A DNA stretch of 64,000 nt, from the NCBI RefSeq assembly GCF_949987535.1, contig NC_080064.1, positions 132,274,708-132,338,707 on the forward strand. The letters run 5' to 3'. This document shows positions 34,506 to 45,260 of this stretch, one piece after another; within the stretch, counting starts at the first letter, position 1, and each line of letters opens with the position of its first letter. Source of the DNA: Balaenoptera acutorostrata. Lineage: Eukaryota > Chordata > Mammalia > Artiodactyla > Balaenopteridae. Both the position numbers and the translations under genes were made by a program. Below the pieces are notes generated by a model. That model saw only the letters and a list, made by a program, of their open reading frames with translations. It was not told where the DNA came from and did no database searches.

Positions 34506-35490
34506 CTAAGAATATATAGTGAGATCACATTCCTCCTTCTTATTTGGGTATTATTTGTTCAACAGAAATGTTCTCTTCTTCCTAGTAGGACTGCAGATAA
34601 ATACAGGATATCCTGTTTTGTTTTATAATTTACCTAAATCTGGCAACTCTACTTACTGGGCACTTAGTTGGACTACACTTCTCAGTGTTCCTTGCACTTG
34701 GGGGTGGCCATGGGACTGAGTTCTACCAGTGTAATGTTTGTAGAAGTGATGTGTCATTTCTAGGACCAGCCCATAAAAACCTCCCATGTGCACTCCTGCA
34801 TGATTTTTCCTTTTTGTAATTGGCTAGAATGGAGAAAACTTCTAGGGTGACTTTGGAAACTGCATGTTGAATTTAGGAGAGCTACTGTTAGACTGACTGC
34901 ATAGAGGAAGACCACCCCATAACTTATTCACTTTTCTGCACTATGTGAGCAAAAAATAAATTTTTATTGTATTTGGACTATTATGCATTTTGGGATCTAT
35001 TATATTTGTTATATGAATAGTTTACTTAACCAATAAATATATGCAGGGGGTTAAGTAATGTTATTGGTGACTAAATTGCTAGAGAAAGAGAGAACTTAGT
35101 ATGAAACAGCTAACTGAATAATATGGGAATTATTTATAACTTCCAAAAGCAGTGCTGTAAAAGTGTGTCAGTAGGCTCTTGCTATGTAATCATTGACTCT
35201 AGAACAGTGGCTTAAGAGAACAACAGTCATTATCTCTCAGGTTCTGTGGGTCAGGAATTTGGGAAGGGCTCAGCTGATCAGGATATTATTTATACTGAAG
35301 TTCAATTCAATCGGTATTTAATGTGAAAACTCATCTTATGGAAGCCATGATTTGTGCTGTGGAGGGAAGTCAGAAAAATGGCATGATTCTGACCATCAGG
35401 AAGCTTGCAATACTATCAGACTTGCCCACATGGATAGGTACAAAATAATATAGAACACCTAGTTAACGTGTTAAAAATCATTCATTCAGC
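34506..35490. other. Intergenic with degraded ancient repeats
   Basis: About 34680-34930 (CATGGGACTGAGTTCTACCA) and 35190-35280 (TCTGTGGGTCAGGAATTTGG) resemble ancient LTR or DNA-transposon relics of uncertain family. The last ~15 bp is the left end of the L2-like repeat interrupted by the full-length L1. Confidence 0.4.
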
Positions 35491-35498
35491 AAATTCTT

Positions 35499-36990
35499 GG
35501 GGGGCAGAGTCAAGATGGCATACTAGGAGGATGCGGAATTGGCGTCTCCTCAAAACTAGGGCACCTACCATGCACCAATGTTGAGACTGTGGACATCTAA
35601 GGGGATGGGAGGAACCCCCAGCGACCGGGTAGGATGTGGGGCGTAGGGGGAGTGAAGGGGGAGGAGAAGTGGAGGCGGGACAGGACTGGTGCCCCTGAGG
35701 GGGCAGCTAGGGGAGGGGAACGGATCCCACGCCTGAAGGGGGAAATTGGGGAACCATTGGGAGGGCAGAGGATCAAAAGGGAGTGTGGCCAGGTTTGCCC
35801 TGCCCACTTGGGCCCCCGGGAGCCTGCTCAGATCCTGGGCCTGATCCTCTGCCCACCTAGGCCCCCTCCAGCCGCGTGGGTCCTGAGGGAGTGGGAGGGA
35901 GGGAAGGGGGAGCAAAAGTAAAGGCCGGACCTCCGGGACCCGGACCCCTGAAGGGTGGCTGGGGGAGGGGAGGAGTTCCTACACCCAGCAGGACCCACCC
36001 ATGGTTAGGGGTCAAGAGGCAACACGGGAGACCCTGGGGGAGATGGTGGGGGAGGGGTGCGAAGGAACGGAAGGGAATGCGGCCAGCGCTTTCCCTGTCT
36101 ACATAGGCACCGGGGAGCCTGTTGGGCTCCAGGGCCTAATTCTCTGCCCTCGGAGCCTCCCTCCTGCCCGGCAGAGCCCAAGCCCCGCCCCTACACCCCC
36201 ACCCAGGGCCCTACCTCCAAACTCCGGAACTCCGTACTCCAGAGGCCCTCCTTTCCATGTGCTGCCTCTCCCCTTCCTCACAGGTCCTAAGTAGAGGCCC
36301 CGCCCCACATTTGAACATCACCACCCCACCTGCCTAGATCCTGCCCCACGCTAAATCCGTCCCTGCCCAAGTTCCACCCCCACCTAAACTCTGCCCCCAT
36401 AACTAAGGCTTTTTTTTTTTTTCCTCTTTTAGATTGGGGTTCTGTTTTACCTTGTTGATTCATTGTTGATTCTTTTAGATTTTTATTTTTCCTAATCTTT
36501 TATTTTTCTAGTTTTATTTTATTCTTTATACTTTGTTATTGTTCTCTACTTTTGGTTTCTTCCCCGCCCCCCCTTTTTATTCTTTATTCTGTTGTGTTTT
36601 ATTTTACCTTGTTGCAGTTGTTTCAATAATAGTTTTATTTCTCCTAATATATTTCTTATCTTTCTAATTTTATTTTGTTTTTTATTTGATATTGTACTGC
36701 TCCTTTTTTTTCTTTCTTCCTTCCTCTTTTATTTTTCACTGAGCCACAAAGCTTCTGGGGTCTTGGTTGCCAGGATGGAGTTTGGGCCCGAGCTCCTGTG
36801 GTGGGAGCTCCAAGTCCAAACTGCTGGACTAACAGAGAACCTCAGACCCCAGGGAATATCAATCGAAGTGAGGTCTCCTGGAGGTTCTCATCTCAGCACC
36901 AAACCCAGCTCTATCCACTGCCTGCAAACTCCAGTGCTGGACATCTCAGGCCAAACAACGAGTAAGACAGGAATTCAGCACCAACCATCC
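35499..36990 (+). promoter_or_regulatory. L1 5' UTR with two GC-rich tandem units
   Basis: This is the internal promoter region of the L1. After the first ~130 bp, two diverged copies of a ~230-260-bp GC-rich unit follow (about 35660-35875 and 35905-36170). Shared landmarks are GACTGGTGCCCCTGA/GACCCGGACCCCTGA, GGGAATGCGGCCAG/GGGAGTGTGGCCAG, GGGAGCCTG, GGGCCTGATCCTCTGCCC/GGGCCTAATTCTCTGCCC. Then C-rich and T-rich blocks lead to ORF1. ORFs here are composition artefacts. Confidence 0.7.
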
Positions 36991-37032
36991 AAAAAAAAAA
37001 AAAAAAAAAAGAAATGACAAAAGAAGTCACAG

Positions 37033-37891
37033 ATGAAGAAGCAAGGTAAAAACCTACATGACCAAATAAATGAACATGAAATAGGCAAACTACCTGAAAA
37101 AGAATTCAGAGTAATGATAGTAAAGATGATCCAAAATCTTGGAAATAGAATAGAGAAAATACAAGAAACATTTAACAAGGATCTAGAAGAACCAAAGAGC
37201 AAACAAACAGCGATGAACAACACAATTAGTGAAATTAAAAATAGTCTAGAACGAATCAATAATAGAATAAATGAGGCAGAAGAACGGATAAGTGATGTGG
37301 AAGATAAAATGGTGGAATAACTGCCAGGGAGCACAATAAAGAAAAAAGAATGAAAAGAATTGAGGACAGTCTCAGAGACCCCTGGGACAACATTAAACAC
37401 ACCAACATTCGAATTATAGGGGTCCCAGAAGAAGAAGAGAAAAAGAAAGGGTCTGAGGAAATATTTGAGGAGATTAGAGTCAAACTTCCCTAACGTGGGA
37501 AAGAAAATAATCAACTCCAGGAAGCACAGAGAGTACCATACGAGATAAACCCAAAAAGAAACATGCCAAGACACATATTAATCAAACTATCAAAATTAAA
37601 TACAAAGAAAAAATATTAAAAGCAGCAAGGGAAAAGCAACAAATAACATACAAGGGAATCCCCATAAGGTTAACGACTGATCTTTCAGCAGAAACTCTGC
37701 AAGCCAGAAGGGAGTGGCAGGACATATTTAAAGTGATGAAAGGGAAAAACCTACACCCAAGATTACTCTACCCAGCAAGGATCTCATTCAGATTCGACAG
37801 AGAAATTAAAACCTTTACAGAAAAGCAAAAGCTAAGAGAATTCAGCACCAGCAAACCAGCTTTACAACAAATGCTAAAGGAACTTCTTTAG
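37033..37891 (+). pseudogene. L1 ORF1 (RNA-binding chaperone), broken
   Basis: ORF1p is the trimeric RNA-binding protein of L1 ribonucleoprotein particles. The first 95 residues (37033-37320) are open and form a charged coiled coil (ERINNRINEAEERISDVEDK). The frame then stops at TAA 37318. The RRM region (PNIRIIGVPEEEEK-like, about 37380-37440) and the C-terminal domain (LHPRLLYPARISF-like, about 37750) are recognisable in other frames, with the natural end TAG at 37889. An alternative ATG at 37014 runs into a stop after 11 codons. Confidence 0.8.
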
Positions 37892-37938
37892 GCAGGAAAC
37901 ACAAGAGAAGGAAAAGACCCACGAAAACAATTAAGAAA

Positions 37939-40900
37939 ATGGTAATAGGAACATACATATCAATAATTACCTTAAGTGTAAGTGGATTGAATGCTCCAAC
38001 CAAAAGACATAGATGGGCTGAATGGATACAAAAACAAGACCCATATATATGCTTTCTACAAGTGACCCACTTCAGACCTAGGGACACATACAGATTGAAA
38101 GTGAGGGGATGGAAAAACATATTCCATGCAAATGGAAATCAAAAGAAAGCTGGAGTAGCAATTCTTATATCAGACAAAATGGACTTTAAAATAAAGACTA
38201 TTACAAGAGACAAAGGAAACTACATAGTGATCAAGGGATCAATCCAAGAAGAAGATATAACAGTTGCAAATATTTATGCACCCAACATAGGAGCACCTCA
38301 ATACATAAGCAAATGCTAACAGCCATAAAAGGGGAAACAGACAGTAACACAATCATAGTAGGGGACTTTAACACCCCACTTTCACCAATGGACAGATCAT
38401 CCAAACAGAAAATTAATAAGGAAACACAAGCTTTAAATGACACATTAAACAAGATGGACTTAATTGATATTTATAGGACATTCCATCCCAAAACAACAGA
38501 ATACACTTTCTTAAGTGCTCATGGAACATTCTCCAGAATAGACCATATCTTGGGTCACAAATCAGGCTGTGGTAAATTTAAGAAAACTGAAATCATTTCA
38601 AGTATCTTTTCCAACCACAATGCTATGAGACTAGATATCAATTAGAGGAAAAAATATGTAAAAAATACAAACACATGGATGCTGAACAATATGCTACTAA
38701 ATAACCAAGAGATCACTGAAGAAATCAAAGAGGAAATCAAAAAATACCTAGAAACAAATGAGGATGAAAACACAACAATCCAAAACACAACAATCCAAAA
38801 CCTATGGGATGCAGCAAAAGCAGTTCTAAGAGGGATGTTTATAGTAATACAATCCTACCTCAAGAAACAAGAAAAATCTCAAACAACCTAACCTGACACC
38901 TAAAGCAATTAGAGAAAGAAGAACAAAAAAAACCCAAAGTTAGCAGAAGGAAAGAAATCATAAAGATCAGATCAGAAATAAATGAAAAAGAAATGAAGGA
39001 AACAATGCAAAGATCAATAAAACTAAGGGCTGGTTCTTTGACAAGATAAACAAAATTGATAAACCATTAGCCAGACTCATCAAGAAAAGGAAAAGACTCA
39101 ACTCAATAGAATTAGAAATGAAAAGGGAGAAGTAACAACTGACACTGCAGAAATACAAAGGATCATGAGAGATTACTACAAGCAACTCTATGCCAATAAA
39201 ATGGACAACCTGGAAGAAATGGACAGATTCTTAGAAAAGCACAATCTTCCAAGACTGAACGAGGAAGAAATAGGAAATAAAAACAGACCAATCACAAGCA
39301 CTTAAGTTGAAACTGTGATTAAAAATCTTCCAACAAACAAAAGCCCAGGACCAGATGGCTTCACAGGAGAATTCTATCAAACATTTAGAAAGAGCTAACA
39401 CCTATCCTTCTCAAACTCTTCCAAAATATAGCAGAGGGAGGAACACTCCCAAACTCATTCTATGAGGCCACCATCACCCTGATACCAAAACCAGACAAAG
39501 ATGTCACAAAAAACACTACAGGCCAATATCTCTGATGAACATAGATGCAAAAATCCTCAACAAAATACTAGCAAATAGAATCCAACAGCACATTAAAAGG
39601 ATCATATACCATGATCAAGTGGGGTTTATCCCAGGAATGCAAGGATTCTTCAGTATACACAAATCAATCAATGTGATACACCATATTAACACATTGAAGG
39701 ATAAAAACCATATGATCATCTCAATAGATGCAGAAAAAAATTTGACAAAATTCAACACCCATTTATGATTAAAAAAAAAAAAAAAAAAAACTCTCCAGAA
39801 AGTAGGCATAGAGAGAACCTACCTCAACATAATAAAGGCCATATATGACAAACCCACAGCCAACGTCATTCTCAATGGTGAAAAACTGAAACCATTTCCT
39901 CTAAGATTAGGAACAAGACAAGGTTGCCCCCTCTTGCCACTATTATTCAACACAGTTTTGGAAGTTTTAGCTTCGGCAATCGGAGAAGAAGAAATAGAAG
40001 AAATCCAAATTGGAAAAGAAGAAGTAACACTGTCACTGTTCGCAGATGACATGATACTATACATAGAGAATCCTAAAGATGCTACCAGAAAACTACTAGA
40101 GCCAATCAATGAATTTCGTAGAGTAGCAGGATACAAAATTAATGCACAGAATTCTCTTGCATTTCTATACACTAATGATGAAAAATCTGAAAGAGAAATT
40201 AAGGGAACACTCCCATTTACCACTGCAACAAAAAGAATAAAATACCTAGGAGTAAACCTACCTAGGGAGACAAAAGACCTGTATGCAGAAAACTATAAGA
40301 CACTGATGAAAGAAATTAAAGATGATACAAACAGGTGGAGAGATGTGCTATGTTCTTGGATTGGAAGAATCAACACTGTGAAAATGACTATACTACCCAA
40401 AGTAATCTACAGATTCAGTGCAATCCCTATCAAACTACCAATGGCATTTTTCACAGAACTAGAACAAAAAATTGCACAATTTGTATGAAAACACAAAAGA
40501 CCCCAAAAGCCAAAGCAATCTTGAGAAAGAGAAACGTAGCTGGAGGAATCAGGCTCCCTGATCAGACTATACTACAAAGCTACAGTAATCAAGACAGTAT
40601 GGTACTGGCACAAAAACAGAAACATAGGTCAATGGAACAGGACAGAAAGCCCAGAGGTAAACCCACGCACATATCATCACCTTATCTTTGATAAAGGAGG
40701 CAAGTGTATAGAATGGAGAAAAGACAGCCTCTTCAGTAAGTGGTGCTGGGAAAACTGGTCAACTACATGTAAAAGAATGAAATTTAAAAAAAAAAATGAA
40801 ATTAGAATACTCCCTAATACCATACACAAAAATAAACTCAAAATGGATTAAAGACTTAAATGTAAGGCCGGACACTATATAAAACTCTTAGAGGAAAATA

Positions 40901-41740
40901 TAAGCAGAACACTCTATGACATAAATCACAGCAAGATCCTTTTTGACCCACCTCCTAGAGAAATGGAAATTAAAAAAAAAATAAACAAATAGGACCTAAT
41001 GAAACTTCAAAACTTTTGCACAGCAAAGGAAACCATAAACAAGACGAAAAGACAACCCTCAGAATGGGAGAAAATATTTGCAAATGAAACAATTGACGAA
41101 GGATTAATCTCCAAAATATATAAGCAGCTCAATTATCAAAACAAACAACACAATTCAAAAATGGGCAGAAGACCTAAATAGACATTTCTCCAAAGAAGAT
41201 ATACAGATTGCCAACAAACGCATGAAAGGATGCTCAACATCTCTAATCATTAGAGAAATGCAAATCAAAACTACAACGAGGTATCACTTCACACCACTCA
41301 GAAAGGCCATCATCAAAAAGTCTATAAACGATAAATCCCAGAGAGGGTGTGGAGAAAAGGGAACCCTCTTGCACTGTTGGTGGGAATGTAAATTGATACA
41401 GCCACTATGGAAAACAGTATGGAGGTTCCTTAAAAAACTAAAAATAGAAGTACTCTACCACCCAGCAATCCCACTACTGGGCATATACCCTGAGAAAACC
41501 ATAATTCAAAAAGAGTCATGTACCACAATGTTCATTGCAGCACTATTTACAATAGCCAGGACATGGAAGCAACCTAAGTGCCCATTGACAGATGAATGGA
41601 TAAAGAAGATGTGGCACATATATTCAATGGAATATTACTCAGCCACAAAAAGAAATGAAATTGAGTTATTTGTAGTGAGGCGGATGGACCTAGAGTCTGT
41701 CATACAGAGTGAAGTAAGTCAGAAAGAGAAAAACAAATAA
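37939..41740 (+). pseudogene. L1 ORF2 (endonuclease/reverse transcriptase), multiply broken
   Basis: ORF2p nicks target DNA and reverse-transcribes L1 and SINE RNA. The endonuclease domain (GLNAPTKRHRWAEWI, then KSGCGKF near its end) lies at 37939-38645 with a frameshift near 38313 and a stop TAG at 38643. The RT domain lies at about 39300-40490, with the catalytic [14 protein letters not shown] encoded from 40039. The C-terminal cysteine-rich region ([20 protein letters not shown]) sits in the last open segment, 41222-41740. Several more frameshifts and stops lie between 38.9 and 41.2 kb, and there is an A-run expansion at 39771-39790. Confidence 0.88.
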
Positions 41741-42127
41741 TGTATGCTGAGGCACATATATGGAATCCAAAAAAAAAAAAAAGTTCTGATGAACCTAGGG
41801 GTAGGACACGAATAAAGATGCAGACATAGAGAATGGACTTGAGGACATGGGGAGGGGGAAAGGTAAGCTGGGACGAAGTGAGAGAGTAGCATTGACATAT
41901 ATACACTACCAAATGTAAAATAGATAGCTAGTGGGAAGCAGCCGCGTAGCACAGGGACATGAGCTCTGTGCTTTGCGACCACCTACGGGGTTGGGATAGG
42001 GAGCGTGGGAGGGAGATGCAAGAGGGAGGAGATATGGGGATATATGTATGCATATCCTGATTCACTTGGTTATACAGCAGAAACTAGCACAACACTGTAA
42101 AGCAATTATACTGCAATACCGATGTTA
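41741..42127 (+). other. L1 3' UTR
   Basis: Follows the ORF2 stop (TAA at 41738-41740). It contains the G-rich stretch GACATGGGGAGGGGGAAAGG, CTCTGTGCTTTGCGACCACC, and the terminal GAAACTAGCACAACACTGTA. No intact poly(A) tail remains, only TGTTAAAATAC before the target duplication. Confidence 0.75.
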
Positions 42128-43135
42128 AAATACTTAAGCATCTACTAAGCACATGGCACTCTACTAGGAACTGGGTATATAACTGTGAACAAGATAGACA
42201 AATTCCTTTCTTCATGGAGCTTACTTACAGCTGTGTGTGTGTGTATAACAGCTAACAAACAACTTAAAAAGTTAATTATGTAGGATATTAGAAGATACAT
42301 GCGATGGAGAAAAATAAAAGAGGAAAGGAGAATAGAATTTGTGAGGGAGTACAATTTTAGGTGCAATGGTCAGGTAAAGTAACATTTGAGCGCAGACTTA
42401 GAAAGAAGTGAGAGGATGAGCCTCGGGACCATTTGAATTAAGAGTGTTTCAAGCAGAGGGAAGAGCAAGTGAAAAACCCCCAACAAAGGAATGTTTTGGG
42501 TGTTTTCAAGGAGCAGCCAGGAAGTCTGTGGCTGTAGCAAAGTGGGTGAAGGGGATAGTTGGAGATAAAGGCAGAGGGGAAGCGGGATGGGAATGGGGGA
42601 TCAGTAACAAAGGGTCTTTTCGTCTGAGTAAGATGGGAAACGAGTGGAGAGGTTTTTGACTAAAGGGGTGACATGATGGGATTTATGTTTAAAAGCATCA
42701 CTTTAGCTGCTGCATTGGGAATAGTTAGTAGGAGGGTCAGGATAGAAGTAAGGAGGCCAGAGAGGAAGCTGTCGTAATAATCTAGGTACTAGATGGTGGT
42801 GGCTTAGGCCAGGGTGTAACAGCAAAGACGGTGAGAAATCGTCAGGTTCTAGATCTATTTTGAAGGTAGAGCCAGTAGGATTTCTTGATGGACTGATTAT
42901 ATGGTGTGAGAGAAAGAAGTCAAGAATGACCATGTTTTTTTTGGTGTACACAAGTGGAAGGAGGGAGCTGCCACTAACTGAAATAGGTAAGAAAAAAATA
43001 ATTATATGCTGATGGAATGATCCAATAGAGAAATTAATGATGCAGTAAAGAAGAGAGAATCGTTGTAACTGAATAAAAGAGTAGAATCTAGTGTGTATGT
43101 GAAGATTCTGTCTTAGGAGTTTCAATAGTCCATCT
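42128..43135. repeat. Ancient L2/MIR-age interspersed repeat, right part
   Basis: Landmarks include TCTACTAAGCACATGGCACT, GTCAGGTAAAGTAACATTTG, GGGGTGACATGATGGGATTT and AGGAAGCTGTCGTAATAATC. The motif order is that of a common ancient mammalian repeat. I cannot name the family with certainty (L2-like). Its left end is upstream of the L1 at about 35476-35490. Confidence 0.5.
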
Positions 43136-44322
43136 ATTAAAAAAAAAAAAAAACAACAACTAGGGAAGGCAGAATATATGGCCGAGAAATAGTATATAAT
43201 TCATCATTTGAGAATGAGGGTGAGAAGAGACCTGGAGGTGTGAGGAGAAAGGAGAAAATATGAAGTTGTCATCTAGGAGAGTGAGAGAGTGAATGGACTA
43301 TGGAAAGACAGTAGGATTGCCAGGTCTATTTGAGGTTCAACGATATTAACTTAAGGTGGTTCCTTGTCAACATAATGGTGCTTTTTTTTTTCTAGCCACA
43401 TTCTGCTTCTCAGGTGCAGGCACAGAATAGCAGGAGAGTTGGATTTTCCCAGGGCTGGGTTTTGCTATGTGTTATAAATTGAGAGAGAAGCAAGAGGGTG
43501 GAGGGTATAAGTAAGACAGTGTTTATAATGACAAATCACAGCATTTAAACAGGATGAGGGAAGTGAGGACATGATGGGGTGAGGAACAGGGAACAGATGG
43601 TAGAATTAATTGATTGTAGGCCCTAGTGGGGCTGACAGATTATTGCAGGTAGACACTATAGAGAGTGACCTGGAAAGAGAAGTGGATGGAGGTCCGACTG
43701 TGGGATGTTTGAATCTGTGATTATGGGTGACTGTAGATTTTGGTGACAAGGACGAGGGGTTGGCCCAGGGGAGATGGACTGAGATAGGGTAGAGAAATCA
43801 TTGGAGGAGGGAGGATGGAAGAACAAAGAGAACAGTGTTGAAAGTATCATCAACATGGAACTGAAATTACTAAGAATTAAGACAAGCATGTTGTTAGAGT
43901 GGCAGTGGCAGTGGCCTTGAAACATGAGGGAGAACGACCAAGAAGTTGGTAGATGTCTACAGCAAGGTGGGGGGTGATAATATACTGAGATATAGATTCA
44001 AAACTGGAAAATTTTAGGGAAAGGGAAAGAGAATGATTTAGAAACAGCAATGAGGAGCACAGAGTATACCTACCTCACTTTTAGTCCTAAGAATTTAGGA
44101 CACATGAAGGAGACAACAGCTACCACTGGAGACTACTCCAGTAGTCTGCAGACAGGGTCCTCAAGGAAGAACCAGGTTTCTGTTAGTAACTTTGGAGAAA
44201 AGTTGAGGATAGAAGAGATTTTACTGCTAATAGACTGTGGGGTGCAGAGGGCACAGTGGAGGGGGTTCAGCAGTAGGGGGGAGATGGAGATAGGAGAGAT
44301 GACCAGACTGATGAAAATAACA
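43136..44322. other. Intergenic, purine-rich, no gene seen
   Basis: A GA-rich continuation of old repeat-like sequence, with an A15 run at 43139-43153. The 91-codon ORF at 44050-44325 has no recognisable domain. Confidence 0.4.
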
Positions 44323-44337
44323 TAGGCCCCATATTTA

Positions 44338-44380
44338 TTTATTTATTTATTTATTTATTTGTTTGTTTGTTTATTTATTT
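44338..44380. repeat. (TTTA)n/(TTTG)n microsatellite, an L1 tail
   Basis: About 43 bp of TTTA and TTTG units directly after the left TSD. It is the second A-rich tail of the antisense L1 rather than an independent microsatellite. Confidence 0.8.
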
Positions 44381-45245
44381 CTGAGATATACATTTTAAAG
44401 TAATAACTAGGATTATGACTTATAACATTATACCAGAACATATAAGATTTTTAGAAATTTCATGTAATGTCTGAAACATTTATATTAACATATTTCCATA
44501 CAAATAACCCAATGAAAGTTTAGTATTAGTTGTTTTGTTTGTTTTTTTATACTGCAGGTTCTTATTAGTCATCAGTTTTTTACACATCAGTGTATACATG
44601 TCAATCCCAATCGCCCAATTCAGCACACCACCATCCCCACCCCATCGCAGTTTTCCCCCCTTGGTGTCCATATGTCTGTTTTCTACATCTGTGTCTCAAC
44701 TTCTGCCCTGCAAACCGGCTCATCTGTACCATTTTTCTAGGTTCCACATACATGTGTTAATATACGATATTTGTTTTTCTCTTTCTGACTTACTTCACTC
44801 TGTATGACAGTCTCTAGATCCATCCACGTCTCAACAAATGACTCAATTTCGTTCCTTTTTATGGCTGAGTAATATTCCATTGTATATATGTACCACATCT
44901 TCTATATCCATTCGTCTGTTGATGGGCATTGAGGTTGCTTCCATGACCTGGCTATTGTAAATAGTGCTGCAATGAACATTCGGGTGCATGTGTCTTTTTG
45001 AATTATGGTTTTCTCTGGGTATATGCCCAGTAGTGGGATTGCTGGGTCATATGGTAATTCTATTTTTAGTTTTTTAAGGAACCTCCATATTGTTCTCCAT
45101 AGTGGCTGTATCAATTTACATTCCCACCAACAGTGCAAGAGGGTTCCCTTTTCTCCACACCCTCTCCAGCATTTGTTGTTCGTAGATTTTCTGATGATGC
45201 CCATTCTAACTGGTGTGAGGTGATACCTCATTGTAGTTTTGATTT
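44338..45245 (-). mobile_element. 5'-truncated L1, antisense, with ~150-bp 3' transduction
   Basis: The 15-bp TSD TAGGCCCCATATTTA (44323-44337, 45246-45260) encloses, in L1 sense, the ORF2 C-terminal region and 3' UTR (45245 down to 44548), an A-rich tail (44531-44547), about 150 bp of unrelated AT-rich sequence (44381-44530) and a final (AAAT/AAAC)n tail (44338-44380). The unrelated block is best explained as a 3' flank carried from the source L1. Confidence 0.9.
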
Positions 45246-45255
45246 TAGGCCCCAT
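44902..45255 (-). pseudogene. L1 ORF2 C-terminal fragment, open but 5'-truncated
   Basis: About 113 residues of ORF2p C-terminus remain open on the minus strand, including [20 protein letters not shown] and [19 protein letters not shown]. The protein is very similar to the equivalent segment of the 35.5-42.1 kb L1 (same CCHC-like cysteines), indicating related subfamilies. No promoter or start remains, so it is not a gene. The first few codons fall in the target duplication. Confidence 0.85.
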
Positions 45256-45260
45256 ATTTA

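Larger units (their letters stand above)
35499..42127 (+). mobile_element. Full-length but inactivated LINE-1
   Basis: A 6.6-kb L1. It starts GGGGGGCAGAGTCAAGATGG, has a GC-rich 5' UTR, then ORF1, a short spacer, ORF2, and a 3' UTR ending TAAAGCAATTATACTGCAAT. The imperfect TSD AAATTCTT (35491-35498) / AAATACTT (42128-42135) flanks it. Removing the L1 rejoins an older L2-like repeat (TTCAGCAAATACTTAAGC). Both ORFs carry stops and frameshifts, and the 3' poly(A) has decayed, so it cannot move on its own. Confidence 0.92.

Noticed and set aside
35565..36308. Overlapping ORFs of 69-116 codons in a GC-rich block
   Set aside because: They lie in the L1 5' UTR, with no start context or family resemblance. 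Open frames on both strands reflect composition.
36975..37574. 199-codon antisense ORF over L1 ORF1
   Set aside because: It is the complement of an A-rich L1 ORF1, giving a phenylalanine/serine/leucine-rich artefact. It begins in the A20 run.
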